Part shown: piece by piece, positions 42,065 to 56,927 of the stretch
How the letters are laid out: every line of letters begins with the position of its first letter
Position numbering within the stretch: position 1 is the first letter of the stretch
NCBI GenBank assembly: GCA_022316685.1
Contig: JAKJHU010000030.1
Location: 9,796,360-9,860,359 of the forward strand
DNA: 64,000 bases
Reading direction: 5' to 3'
Source: Progne subis subis
Lineage: Eukaryota > Chordata > Aves > Passeriformes > Hirundinidae
Made by a program: the position numbers and the translations under genes
Notes under the pieces: generated by a model
The model's database searches: none
Seen by the model: only the letters and a program-made list of their open reading frames with translations
Told to the model about the DNA's origin: nothing

Positions 42065-42470
42065 AGTGATGCCGACCACAAGAGCATTTCCTGTTGACAA
42101 TCCGGTGAATCCCAGTAGTGTGAACCCAGGGAGCTCCAGGCCTGTGCTGCACAGCCAGGGTGCCCTTCAGGCCACACAGATCTCTTGCCCAAGGACAGCC
42201 TCAGCCAGCTCATGGCAACAGAGGCATGCCCGCACTCAGTTACTACACCCTGCTGACTGCACAGTCTTGCTTTTTATTTAGCAGTCTGACAAGAAGCTCT
42301 CATGAGAGCATTGTTTCTGTTTGACTGCAGAAATGGGAGCTTTGTTTCTTTCTAAGAAAATTCTCTAATAGCTTGCTAAGGTCTAGGTCTGCATGATGTT
42401 GCACACGGGTCAGTCCTGTTTGATGGTACGCTGTCCAGGGCTTCCAGCCTGTAAAGCAGCATAACATTAT
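42065..42470. other. Locally GC-rich intronic segment of unknown nature
   Basis: The segment around GTGAACCCAGGGAGCTCCAGG and CAAGGACAGCCTCAGCCAGC is clearly GC-richer than the flanking intron. I see no CR1 motifs, no terminal inversions and no TSD. A 71-codon plus frame inside has no motif. It could be a diverged transposon or a regulatory element. Confidence 0.35.
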
Positions 42471-43684
42471 CTACACTATTCTCTTCTTACAGTGTCAGCT
42501 CTGAACACCAGCATTTTCAATGAAGAAAGAAGGAGCTGTAATAATCAACTGGTTGTAAATTTTGATAACATCTTGACTAAACAAAAGTGGTATATCCTGA
42601 ATCTGCCTCTCTTTGTTTGACTATGATACTTTCTCTGTCAGTATATTTCAAGGTAAAATCTCATGTTTCTACCCGAGTAATGTGTCTTGAGAAGACTGTT
42701 TTGACATGTATTTCCTTAAAATGTTATTCTAAAACACAAGAAAAAAACATGGATACAGTTGACCTCACAAACCACCTTTATCTTTGGTTCAATTAATCTG
42801 GTTCTCATTCTAATTTGTAAAATAATAAATAAACAAAAACACCGGGCTCTTTCTCAGGCTTTTTGACCCCAAATAATCCCTTAAAAATGTATTTAAAAAC
42901 ACAGGAAGTTTTATCATCTAGCTTTTGGCTTCTTTTTGGGTTGCTGTAAGTATGTTCAAAATTTAAAAACCAGTTTGCTATACCTCTGATGAGGATATAT
43001 GTCTTCAAAATGATAAGCAGTTGCATGCATCTCATAAATTTAAAATGTTCATAATTCCTGCTAAAAGATTAACTAGGACATGTAATAAAAAAGAAACAGA
43101 TGGGCTTGAAAATAAAGTTTTGTGAAATGCTCATTATGGATGTTAGAGATGTTCAAATAGCTTCTGTTAGCTGGGTAGCCAAAGGAGTTTCAAGGTTAAC
43201 GAAGAGGCCAAACAGAAGATGGTATGTCAAAATGGGACAACAGTTTTGATCTTGGAGTCACTACAAAAAGAATCTTGAAGTGTTCATTACAAGATTTTTA
43301 TTTTCTACTCTCTGGAAGAACAGAATATCATACTGCTAATTTTTCAAGATGAAATAAAGCAATTAAAATGAAAATGTCTGGATATGCCATATCACAAAAC
43401 ATAAGATTGAATATATATACTAGTAAAGAATTAAAGTAAGCAGATCATGTAACCATATAACTCCCTTAAATTTAAATAGCTGTCTATACATTTTACTACA
43501 CTTTGCCTTTAACAAAAACATTCTTAAGGGTTGCATAGCATTTTATTTAAAAAAAAAAAAATATTTAGCATACAAAATTATGTAAGTAGTGCAAGAAGAA
43601 GCTGAAAATTTTTTGGCATGAGACTTCTATATTTTACCTTATTTATTACTTTCAGAGGAGAGGAAATACAAAAACTATTCATTA

Positions 43685-45532
<1,848 letters not shown>

Positions 45533-45715
45533 CTTTGCACTCAGGTTGTCTTCCTGTCCAGCTTCCATTTGCTAAACATGTTCTTTCTTCTGAGCCATGG
45601 AGGACATATCCAATATCACAGCTGAAATGTATCGTGCTTTTAATTTTAAAATTGTTTTCTTCCCTGGACCCATGGCCTGGGATACCTGGATCACCACAAG
45701 AACCAGCTGTATCGC
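45533..45715 (-). CDS. CSMD3: CSMD3 coding exon 5 of 18: sushi domain
   Basis: This is a 183-bp, phase 1-1 exon. After the CTAG acceptor it reads DTAGSCGDPGIPGHG and ends RQPECK plus one base before GTAAATC. Cysteines SCG, FSC, RTC and PEC, and SWTG, define one CCP module. The sequon NGS lies just before the tryptophan. The open frame runs on upstream into the intron, with a hydrophobic stretch after a methionine, but the AG border and phase agreement with exon 4 place the exon start at 45715. That upstream stretch is intronic. Confidence 0.92.
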
Positions 45716-45796
45716 CTAGATTTTGGAGTACAAAGATTAGAAGAAGTATGAAATATATATGATTCTGCATTTTTAATGTATTTTTTTAAAAGTGTT

Positions 45797-45848
<52 letters not shown>

Positions 45849-45850
45849 TA
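45797..45850. repeat. (TG)n(TA)n microsatellite
   Basis: About six TG units followed by about seventeen TA units, roughly 80 bases from the acceptor of exon 5. Confidence 0.92.
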
Positions 45851-48039
45851 AATAATTTTTTTAAATCCCCATATGTATCAATGGGTGTGAGCCCTTTAAT
45901 TGTAAAATTACTTGATCCTCCACTAATTTTTGTACTTATTTTGTAGGAATGCAGAAAAAGAATTATAATTTTCTCAAATTCCCCAAATACCATCGCAACA
46001 TTTTGATAACAGAATTATCAAATGAAACAGGGGAAAATAAAGACAAGCACAAAACCTTGGTAATTTTTCATTTTAAAATAAGGAATTCTGAGGAAAGCCA
46101 AGGCCCTGATTGCAAAGACAATTTTCTTGTTTGTGTATAACTAGTGTTCATAAAACATTTCTTAGTTTTATGATATCACTAGAGTTGGAACAATTTTACC
46201 ATTGAATGAAAGTTCTAGTCAACAATGTTACGTGTACTAGACATGAAGCATTTTCCTGAATTCTAGAAATGTTGAAACGTCATTTCAAAACTGCCTAACA
46301 GCTAAAGTCCCTCTCATATATAAATGTTTCAGAAAATTCTAAGACAGAGGGTTAATGGTATATATGTTTATATTTCTATAAAATAAATTAATAATATTAA
46401 ATCATATCTGTTGTGCATAAATGTTAGAATAATCAACACAGTAATAAGAATAAAAATAAAAAGTAAGAATAATATCCAAGATTATACATCTAAATCTTCA
46501 ACTATGGAAGGAGCTTTTAGGAAGTTCCAGTTAACACACTATATGAGCAGCAGCTCATTTGTTTTAATCTTTTAATATTTACTTAGGATCATCTACTTTA
46601 TCTTTTTTTAGAGAACTTTAAGATAGTTTTCTATGTAAAAAGAGATGAAGGTAATATTACTGAGTTTCAATACTGAAGAGTTGAATTCTAGAATTCTTGG
46701 AGCTCCACTGTTCCAGTTTTTCCCCATAGCCCCATAATTTTTCTAACAACTTGCAAATAAGATGAATGTCTTCTAGACAAAAAAAATGTCAAACATTGAT
46801 ATTTTTGAGAGAATATCTGCATTACTTTGTAGCTAGTTACACTATTTTGAATAAGATGAAATATTTCAAGAATGAATAGAAAGGATTAATCCTACTATGT
46901 AAATAATCTGTTATGCAGAATAGCCATACTTTTCTGGGGTTTGCCTAAGCTTAAATAGAAGTAATAAGAGCATTTTTTTTTTTCCCAAAGAAATAGTAAA
47001 TAAATTTGCCAGCTCTAAATATGCAAAAAGGCCAAAAGTGACGAACTCACTATAGAGGGGTTCTATGGGAAGTTAGGACCCTGGGGTCTTGTATGCAGAG
47101 AAAAACAAGTGTTTTGCTGCCTTAGTTGGCACTGTGTATGTCTAAAAAATGCTGTTGGGAGTGAAGGGTTGGACACAACTCTTTACTGACAAAAATATGT
47201 ACAGAACTCAACAATGAAAGAAGAAGAGTAGAGTTACCTTAATTTGCTTTGAAAACTATGTTGCATGAGCAAATACTTGGCTTCCTCCATTATGTCTAAA
47301 AAGTGTATGGTACTATGTATTTAAATTATTTCAGAAATAACAAATACACCCAAGTAAGTTAAAGGGCCGGCTGTCTGGTTCAAAATCACAGAGAACTGAG
47401 GCTGCTTTCTGTTTACCCATTTCATTATGTGACACAGATCAGTAAAGAGGATTGCCAGCTTTGTTTAAAAAGAAATTGCAAAAAGTTCCAAACTAAAGCA
47501 AAAAAATTCTATATGCTTTCAAAATTATTTATGTCCAAGGTATTAGGTGACTTAACAACACTCTAGTTTGGGAGAAAAAAAAAGAAAAAAAAAAAAAAAA
47601 GCTTCATATTTTTGAAATAATTAAAAAAATTCCTAGCTCAAAGGTGGTTTTTTTGTTGTTTTGAGAATCTGTATCTTACATTTTCTAGTAGTATTTAGTT
47701 AGACTATGACAAAACTGGAACAGAGCCTACTCATTATTCTATACTTGTAAAGCCTTCACTATAACAGCTCAGTTTTTGGCAAGTTACTTAACATTATGCC
47801 TAAAAAAATTTCATGATGAAAAAATGAAAATAGGTTATTTTCTATGCCAAACAGAAATCACATATTTCTCTTCTAAGTGAAGTCATGTGTTTGTTTTGTT
47901 TTTTTTTTTTTTTTTTTTTCCTAATGCCTGATTATTACTGTGGATTATTAGACTTTTTATTTTAGGAAGTTTAACAACCAGCTCTTTTGATTGAAGGTTA
48001 CAGAAATAATTTTTCTAAATGATTAATCACATCAGATAT

Positions 48040-48390
48040 GATGGAATCAAAGAATCATAAAACAAGCTGAGTTGGAAGTGAACCACAAGGATGATCGAGT
48101 CCAGCTCCCAGCCCTGCACAGCACCAGCCCCAAGAGTCACACCATGTGTTCGAGAGCATTTTCCAAACACTTCTTGAGCTCTGTCAGGCTGGTGCTGTGA
48201 CCACTGCCATGGGGAGCTGTTCCAGTGCCCAGCCACCCTCTGGGTGAAGAACCTTTTTCTGATATCCAAGCTAAACTTCCCCTGACACAGTTTCAGGCCA
48301 TTCCCTTGGGTCCTGTCTCTGGTCACCACAGAGATCAGCATCTGCCCCTCTTCTAACCTTCATGAGGAAGTTGTAGACTGTGATGAAGCC
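48040..48390 (-). mobile_element. CR1 LINE, 3'-end fragment
   Basis: On the plus strand the sequence starts GGAATCAAAGAATCATAAAA and contains TTGGAAGTGAACCACAAGGA, CAGCCACCCTCTGGGTGAAG and AGGCCATTCCCTTGGGTCCT. This is the reverse complement of a CR1 3' end, so the element lies in the sense orientation of the host gene. It is among the better-preserved copies here. Confidence 0.92.
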
Positions 48391-49842
48391 TAAGAAAACA
48401 TATTTTTATTACCTCATGCAGACTCAACTGAATTATTTTTACAGTTAGTAATGAACCATCCTTCACTCACATGTGTAACAAGATCTCAGTTGACATTTAG
48501 ACTTGATGAAATGGAGGATATTTAGACTATTTACAACCCTTGTTGCACATATGAAGGATTCTATATTACAAAAAAATCTGACTCCCTCTGATATGCATAT
48601 GATGATTGAAAACTCTTTCTGAATGCCAGTATATATCAATGGGACATGACAATTCCTTCTAGCTCAATGTCATGTGACAAGAAACTGTCATAAGGATGAT
48701 ACAAAATTAAGTTACCTTATGTTCACTGATTTAGCGTTTTCTTTTTAAATTCTTTTTCATATACTAAAAGGACAAGCATGCTGTATATTTTCTCAGTTAA
48801 ATAGTCTATATTCTATATTATGAATAATATCAATAAACATGAAAATTTGAAAGCTTTAATCAATTTAAAGGCTAATAATGAAAGCTGATTATTTTACATA
48901 TTTTAGATGAAATATAGAAATTCTTTGTCATGAACTGCAAATTGCTTTATAATGAGGAAGCATTTCAGATAAAAGCTTTGAAATCAAAAGCTCAAAATTT
49001 TACTAAGAGTTATAGTTTGGTACAGTACAGTTAAAGAAAAGAGTTTGTATTCTATGTCAATTTATTCTTTATATATTTAAAAAAAAATTTAGATCTGATT
49101 AGACTTTCCTATGTGTAAGTAGAAAAACAATAATTAGGAAAAAAAAAAAAATCATGTACCTCACTCATAACATCCCAAGATATTTCAACACTATAGAATA
49201 GTCCTTTTTTCAGTAGGGCTGCTTTGATACTTTCATACATATTTTTAGGCTGTATTCCTTGATATTTTTCTCTATTTCTTAAATTATTTTTGCAATTCAT
49301 AATTTAGATATTTTTTCTTATTAATACTATGAAAAACTACAATAAGTAGCCTTAGATTTTATCTGAAGATGATTTTTTCCCCCGGACAAATACGGATTCA
49401 TGCTAGCTGTAAAAATACTTTTTATTAAAATAGTTCAAATTTGCAAATATATGAATATATCATTATTTATTAAACAAAATTGTTTTACAATAAAGTTTGA
49501 TTTCTAGTGCATAACTTTAAAAATTACAGAATCTAAGAACTTGATCTTTGGTCTAAATGTGGCAAATTTCCTTCTGCTTTATTAATAGTGAGTTTAAGGT
49601 GTACATTTTTCTAGGTTTTGTCACATTCTAGGTTCCTGACAGTTTGCAGGAGAAGGTTAAGATACTGAAAAATTCTTCCAACACTTCAGAATTAAATGCA
49701 ATTCTTTAACCAAGATGCTCAATTTTACTCTTTCATATTAATTTTCAACTAATTCTGTGCCACAGGCTGTAAATTTTCATATTCTGAAACTGAAGCTGAG
49801 AATCAGTTTATAAGTGAATACAGTGAAGAGATGAGGGCAGGA

Positions 49843-49956
49843 GAAAAAAAAAAAAACACAAAAGAAAACAAAAACAACAACAACAACAACAACAAAACCA
49901 AAAAAAACCAAACCAAACCAAACCAAACCAACCAACCAAACAAACAAACAAACAAA
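49843..49956. repeat. (CAA)n/(CCAAA)n/(CAAA)n tract
   Basis: A/C-only stretch directly before the 5' end of the CR1 fragment at 49965. Confidence 0.88.
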
Positions 49957-49964
49957 AGGTTTTG

Positions 49965-50552
49965 AATATGTGAGACCTCCACCTGGACTACTGTATCCAT
50001 TTTTGAGGTTTCTGATATAACAGGAACAAAGACCTGTTAGTACAGGTCCAGAGGAAGTTAATAAATACGGTCAGAGGGCTGGAACACCTCTGCTGTACAA
50101 AAAAGGAATTTGAGAGAATTTGGGCTGTTCAGCCTGAAGAAAGGAAGGCTTCTGTAAGACCTTATTGTGGCTTTTCAATACATAAAATATAGAAGAATGA
50201 TGTAGGGTGGCTTTTTATCAAGGTCTGTAGTGACAGGAGAAGAGGGGACAATTTTTAAATGAAAGAGGCTAAATTTAAATTGGGCATAAAGCAGACCTTT
50301 CTTACTATATGTGCAGTGAGAACAGCCTGTCCAGAGAATTTTGGATGCAACCCCCCTGGAAGTGTTCAAGATCAGGCTGAACAGGACTTTGAGTAATCTG
50401 ATCTAGTTGAATACATCCCTTCTCATTGCAGTAAGGGAGAACTAGATCTTTGGAGATTCCTTCCACCACCAGCTGTTCTATGATGCTAGTGGAAGATGTC
50501 CCTAGATGATTTGTAAAGGTCCTTCTGACTTCCACCATTCTATGATCCTGTT
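49965..50552 (+). mobile_element. CR1 LINE, 3'-end fragment
   Basis: The plus-strand order is ACCTGGACTACTGTATCC, TTCAGCCTGAAGAAAGG, AGAACAGCCTGTCCAGAGAA, and a terminus TTCCACCATTCTATGATCC, following CR1. It directly follows a CAA/CCAAA simple tract (49843-49956). The copy is antisense to the host gene and strongly diverged. Confidence 0.88.
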
Positions 50553-51407
50553 TACTAATACTGTAAAGAACCCTAGATTATAAATGTGAAAGTATAACAG
50601 TCAGTTTTGCATATCAGTCATTTTTCACTTCTAGTTTTGGCATAGATCTAATCCAAGAAAAACATGTCACTTATTTTCTTGTTATTTTCTGCCATTAAAC
50701 ATGTCTAAGTTCCCTGAATTATATCAGTTTAAATAAGATTCAAAACCCCTTTGGTTTCTTCAATTAAATAATGAAACATAAGCAGAACAAGAAAAAACTT
50801 CCACCAGTATTTACTGAGAATTAAAACTGATAATATGGTTAACCTTTAACGCAGTATTTGTTTACATAGTTTGCAATAACAAAAGAGATTTAATCAAATC
50901 CCAAATTAGTGTGTGACTTGGATTTCTGCTTTTCACTTGATCACTGCTCTTAAAGTGAATCAAACTGAAGTTGTGAAATACAATATTCTTAAGCAATAAG
51001 TTTTTCAGAAAACATATCTTGAGTTCAGTGAGGGCTAAACTGTTACAAGGATTAGATGGTGTTCCCTCAAAAACTGAGTGTCCTGCCTTGAAATTATGTG
51101 GAGCCCACCTGGCCTTGTTAGACAGATGGATGTATTACACAATCAAGTTAGATCTGAGGTGTCATCAAGCCAGTAGACATTTTGCAAGTTAAGAGAAAAA
51201 TATAAGAAAATTAACCCATCATCTTGAAGAGACAATGTTGCAAGATTTCACAGTGGAAATTAACACTCTTGCCAGAAATCCCATAAAATTTTTTTTTAAA
51301 ACAAACCAGTTTCATTGACAGTCAACTGAATGTGAAATTTCTTGTTCGTATTAAGTGCTATCAAGAAAGTCTACTTCTTCCAGATTATTTTCTTGCTAAT
51401 ACTTCTA

Positions 51408-51719
<312 letters not shown>

Positions 51720-53854
51720 TTATTGGAGATAAAAGAAGGTTATTATCACTGATCAAACAATTTTTAGTTTTCATTTTCATAACTGCACAAATAAACTTTG
51801 AAGGGATTAACATTTTTAGGGTTTGGAGAAGGGGGAAGATCATGGGATTAGAATGCAAAATATGCTTCAGACCAAAAACTGTGAAAGAAATGTTTGGAGA
51901 GGTCAAAAATTGATATTTTTAGATGCATATATTGATGTTCAAAACCATTCATTCACTAAGTTGATCTTTATGGCAACACGCACATACCTTGTACTCTACA
52001 GAAAAAAATTACAGGAATGCAGTATTTGCCAAAGTCACTGCTGTGGTAGACAATATGCAAAACTTCATCTCTCTTTTAATAATTCAGAGCAAGGAGTTAA
52101 TTTAAAAGCAAGCTAAATAAATTAAGTTTGGGAAATGCACAGTTGAAACTCATAAACTGCATCCACTATGTACACAAACTGAATCTAGTTCTGATGTTTG
52201 ATTTCTTTTTATCTTACATCTGTCCATGGTATGTGGATTATCTTGTTCAAAGATATTTGTATTTATGTACCAAGAAACCCACAAATTAGAGCTGCAAATA
52301 TCAATGTAGTAGAACTGGCTGCTAAATCATACAACTGAAGTTTTTATCAAAACTTCATCGTATTAAAAACTATTTTCAGCAGGACTTTTTTATTAAAGAA
52401 AAATCCATATCAGAAGCCTGATCAGGGTTGAGGATGTGTTCAATTCCATAGCATTTCAGATACATGCAACAGTAACAATGATTGTACAATACAGCGTAAG
52501 ACTGTAAAATCATATGTGACAATTTGCCTTTCTTAAATGATTATTTGGTCTCAGAGCTTTAATTTATGTATATAATGATTTGCATTTAATGACACATTCT
52601 TCCAAAGGTCCAACTTTCATGGTGCAGAACCCTCCTGACAGGACCACAAAGGATTTAGGAATATGGTAAGCTATTGACTGACTTTGATTCCCACCTAATA
52701 TCATGGGCCCTGTGACCATTCTGCAGTCTTTGAGGACTTTGAGTAAAATGGTCAGAATAGTCAACTTTACATAACAAGCACTTCTTGACAGCATGTTATT
52801 TGTTTAATCAATTGCTTCTAACTAAATTCTGCTATCACTTATGGATGATTGCTAAGAATGAAAATTTAGAACATTGTCAATAAAAAGCCATGTTGGTCAT
52901 GTAAGCAAAATGAGACATTTTTCTTGTGAACAACATTCACAGTTTTTCAGAATATTTTATTATCTGTAGTGTTCTTGATTCATTCTTTTGCCCTATACAA
53001 GACACAGTTAATTTTATACTGGTACCTCACAGTTTCCACCTTTGGGCTTTCCTATACACACTTTTCTGTTTACATTTATGTCTAGAAGTCTTGGATGCCT
53101 AATAATTGACTTTAAAAATTATAGCACCCTGACTATTACACTAATTTTATTACGCATTCTACAAAATTTAATTTGATATTAATGTTTTCAGTCTGGGATT
53201 TCATATGAAAAGTTGATTTAATTTTTTTTTTTTTTTTAATAATACAAACTCATTTCTTCCTTCCTATTTTACCAACCTCATTGAAAAAAAAAAAAAAAAA
53301 TCTATATCTAATCTAAATGAACTCTTTTTAGTTTAAACCATTACTCCATGTGCTATCAATACCTGCCATTGTAAAAAGTCCCATTCCATCAATAATTTGC
53401 AAAACACTCCAGAAGCTCTTAAGAAAAGGCTCTTAAAAAGTTTTGGTAAGCTTAGGATTAAAAAATATCAGGGATACCACTTAGGCAGAATTCATTGACC
53501 TCTCTATAAAAATGACACAAATAAAGCAGAAGACCCCCTTTCAAAAGCACTTTTATCACTTTTACTCTCAAAGCTCTTTTAAAGGAAAAATACAGTCTGT
53601 ATCATTAAATTACTTGTGACAATTCAGATAAAAATTACTAAGATGTCGCAGTGTCCCTCACGTCTAGCAGGCGTTGACCACAAGCTAGCTCAGTTCTGCA
53701 CTGTGACAGCGTGGATCGGTCGGGGTTACAGGCAGGGTGAGTGACCTCCTCCTGGTGGGTTTTTGGTTCCCCACAAAGGCGAGTGGATCTGATGGCGTCA
53801 CGACTGCGGCGACGGAAAAAGGGTCGACTCTCTTTAGGCAGGGTAGAAGGTAGG

Positions 53855-53860
53855 TTTATT
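53855..53860 (-). promoter_or_regulatory. LTR polyadenylation signal AATAAA
   Basis: The minus strand reads CCTTAATAAACCTACC, about 80 bases after the TATA box and about 210 before the LTR end. That is consistent with a short R region. It lies in the transcript orientation of CSMD3. Confidence 0.6.
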
Positions 53861-53936
53861 AAGGGGAGTCTGGCAACGAGCTCCACCTCAGACCACTGCT
53901 GCCCAGAGAGAGCCTAGACCAAAGCATTGCGGCCAC

Positions 53937-53943
53937 TTATAAA
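53937..53943 (-). promoter_or_regulatory. LTR TATA box (TTTATAA)
   Basis: The minus strand reads CCTGTTTATAAGTGGCCGC. Its position about 400 bases into the LTR, ahead of the AATAAA, is right for the U3 core promoter. Present-day activity is unknown. Confidence 0.6.
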
Positions 53944-55341
53944 CAGGGGAGGATCCAGGGTTGGTGACAACGGGTCAGCCAACCAGGGAACACAGGGGTG
54001 TAACATGGGGTGTCAACTTCTGAGCAATGAACAAATCACAAGAGGGGAGGAGGGGATTCCCCGAGCACCAGCCTATCACTCGACGCCTCTCCTGGATCTT
54101 TCCAGAATCCAGGGAAGGGTCTTGAAGTGACAGACAGGGCGACCAAGAGGAGAGAGGGGGGATTGACAGGGACAGGTGCAGGGAAGTAATGATTGGCATA
54201 AAACTTCTGGTTATATAACTAACTTATGAGGGGGAAAACTATTACAGAACACAGGGGGGTACAGTGGACTGAACCATTACAAAAATAACTTATAAATCTT
54301 ACAAAAATAACTTAATAACTCAATAAAACAACTCTTGTACCACTACACTAAGATATTAAAATAAAAATGTAGGAAGAAGAAATCTTTGCAACTTCTCCTT
54401 TAAATTCATTTATCTTTGGAGATATTTTTCTATTAAGCAATATTTCCCTTTTTGAAATTGTAATGTTGCCTTTAAATTTAATGTGAAATCAATAGAAACT
54501 TTGTTTTAAGTTTAACTGTGACTTGCAATCAAGCTACTTTTCCATCAAAGAAAGGGACAAGTTCCATAACTGAAATTTTTGGCAATAATGAGAAAAAAAG
54601 TTTATTTTTTTCTTATTTTTAGAGAGGTAATAATAGAACTAGTGAGGCCTCCTTAGAAAAAATAGCTACAGTACTGCAAATATCAGTCCATGATTCCTGA
54701 ATAAGGAGCCTTTAGCCTGTTTTCCTGTTAATTCCCAGAAAAGAAGACTTTCTCAGTGAAAAATGTTGATCCTAAATGAAATCCTTTTCACAGACCAATA
54801 GAGAACCAGGTAAATCAACTGTCCCAGCCAATTAAAAGTCTAAGAAATATCTCTGGCTCTATCTGCATCACAGTTAGAAAGTTGTTCATGACAAACCAGA
54901 ATAAAATAACTTACATGTGTTGATCTGCTTGCCTTAGTGCATGGGTTTCATATGAGCATGACGTTCTGGTACATCTATTAATGTGGTAAACTGAGGACGT
55001 TGTCCAGAGGATACCTTAGGTATTCCACACGGCTATTACTGGCAAATTCATTGAACAGGTTTTGACTTTGTATCTCTGTTATCAGGGATTATTACGCTGG
55101 AACATTCAGAGATGTTTGTTTGGCTTTTGCATCTCATAAATATTCTGTTATTTTCTACATACAAAACCCATATAACTGCTACTTCAGCACCTACTGAGAC
55201 CCTCCACCAGTACTGCACACACACCAATGTATACAAATATGATTATTGTAATTGCTGTTATGAGACTGATGAAAATGTTGTGCAAAATAATACCTCATCT
55301 AGTCCACATCCTTTGCTGAAGCAAACTCATTATCTACTTAC

Positions 55342-55527
55342 TAATGCATTCAGGTAGAGGTTTGTCCCAGTGGCCATTTGGTTGACAAATTAAAACTGAA
55401 GAGCCAAATAAAAAATATCCAGGATTGCAGTCATAAAATACCACTGTGCCATATGTGAAATTTCCATGTTCAATTTTACTTTCTCTTATAGAATTTGCAG
55501 GAATTCCAGGATCAGAACAATTGACCA
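55342..55527 (-). CDS. CSMD3: CSMD3 coding exon 3 of 18: sushi domain
   Basis: This is a 186-bp, phase 1-1 exon, among the longer sushi exons here. It starts VNCSDPGIP and ends PLPECI plus one base before GTAAGTAG. The module has the four CCP cysteines (NCS, YDC, LIC, PEC) and a tryptophan (HWDK in place of the usual WSG). It contains an N-glycosylation sequon in GNFTYG and an NCS at the first cysteine. The acceptor CTTTTTCTTTTTAG is strong. The last codon, shared with the next exon, reads Met (ECI-M-IDCG). Confidence 0.93.
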
Positions 55528-56161
55528 CTAAAAAGAAAAAGAACACATAATTGAAAGCCGTACTAATACAGTCTCCTAAAATGGTCGCCTATTCTTTGTA
55601 TAAGAAGTATGCAATGTGTTGCTGTCCTGGTTTTACCAGGTTTTACCCTAACTTTTTATATAATGGTAGTGAATTAAGAAAAACTGAAATGACAAGACAC
55701 TAAAGCCAGAAGATGTTAAACCCAGAGAAAATAAAAGGAAATGCTTCTTTACAGTGTGATGAGACTGAATGTGGAATTCATAAAATTATTGGCCACTAAA
55801 AGATATTGAACATACCAATAAAAAGAATTTATATATCTGCCTTGACATACACTATTGTCCACAAATAGAAACATATTTTGCATCTAGATGTGACTTTGGT
55901 CTAACACGTACAGAACTGCAAACATATTTTCCTACACCAACATTTTGATAATGGATCCCCTTTAAGACAGATATTTTGAGCTAAAGGGCACAAGGTCAGT
56001 TAGATAAGACTCTGGTGAATCTGACAGAATAAGAACATATCCCAAGAAGTGGTTAGGACCTTTTAATAATAGAGGTTAACTAATAGTTAAAAATGTTGAT
56101 CATTTTTTTTAGTCCTTATCACTTTAAAATTTATATTTCTGAACATTTCTGAGTATGTTTT

Positions 56162-56181
56162 CCCCCCCCCCCCCCCCCCCC
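56162..56181. repeat. C20 homopolymer (G20 in the transcript)
   Basis: Twenty consecutive C on the plus strand, so a G20 run in the CSMD3 pre-mRNA. Confidence 0.95.
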
Positions 56182-56439
56182 TTTTCTTTATGTCTTAAAC
56201 TATCTGTGACTTCAGAATAATACTGATTTTGGGGGTCATGAAGACTTTTTTACAGTTTTCATGTAGTTTTCCTCTGGTCAAGGAAACAGATCATCACTTA
56301 TTCAAAGTTACTCTAGAAATCGAAAGTTCCCATAAATATTATTATCCCTACATCCTTGTAATCAATTGCATGTTTATATACATGCACTTGCATACACCTG
56401 CGTGCAAATCTATATGTCTGCATGTGTATTCAGGTGGAA

Positions 56440-56927
56440 TTTCCTGTGCATGACTTCCTACCCATTGCCTCTCCTCCTTTTACTTGGCACCACCATGAAG
56501 AGCTTGGCTCCATCCTCTTGACAAGCTCCCTTCAGTTACTGAAGTCCCCTCTCAGTCACCTCAAGACTGAACAGGCCCAGTTCCCTCAGTCTGTCCTCAT
56601 AAGAGAGATGCTCCAGCTCCGTAACCACCTTTGTAGCCCTCCTCTGGACACACTCCAGGCTCTCCAGATGTTTCACACTAGGGCTGAGTAGAGGGCCAGG
56701 ATCACCTCCCTCAACCTGCTGGCAATGCACCACTGGCCTTCATGGCCACACAGGCACACTGCTGGGCTTGTGGACAGTTTGTTGTCCTCTAGGATATGAA
56801 GGTCTTTTTCTGCAGAGCTGCTTTCCAGTAGGTCACCCCCAGCCTGTATTAGTGCATGGGGTTAATGGGGTTACTCTTCCCCAGGTGCAGCACCTTGCAT
56901 TCACATTTGTTGAATTTCAGAGGTAAA
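56440..56927 (-). mobile_element. CR1 LINE fragment
   Basis: The plus strand carries GTCCCCTCTCAGTCACCTCA, CTGAACAGGCCCAGTTCCCT and TAGCCCTCCTCTGGACACAC through GTGCAGCACCTTGCATTCAC, the reverse complement of internal CR1 sequence without the 3' terminus. It is in sense orientation. The small frames on both strands here are CR1-derived. Confidence 0.9.

Larger units (their letters stand above)
53644..54347 (-). mobile_element. Solo LTR, ERVK-like by 6-bp TSD (CTAAGA)
   Basis: The 704-bp GC- and CpG-rich block starts TGTCGCAGTG and ends GTACCACTACA. It is flanked by exact CTAAGA repeats (53638-53643 and 54348-54353). On the minus strand TTTATAAG (53937-53943) is followed about 80 bases later by AATAAA (53855-53860), giving U3-R-U5 order and hence minus orientation, the same as the host gene. 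A 6-bp TSD suits a betaretrovirus-like (ERVK) element. No internal genes remain. The short Arg-rich frames inside are not genes. Confidence 0.88.

Noticed and set aside
45716..45770. Possible signal-peptide-like start (Met plus hydrophobic stretch) before exon 5
   Set aside because: A CTAG acceptor and phase agreement with exon 4 show that this stretch is intronic. An internal promoter with this start has no support.
53638..54199. Arg- and Pro-rich frames in a GC-rich block
   Set aside because: The block is an LTR with TSD, TATA and poly(A) signal. The frames are incidental and are not retroviral genes.
55623..55652. TGTCCTGGTTTTACCAGG inverted sequence resembling an LTR end
   Set aside because: Only about 18 bases form a hairpin. 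No second end or target duplication was found, so it is not called as an element.
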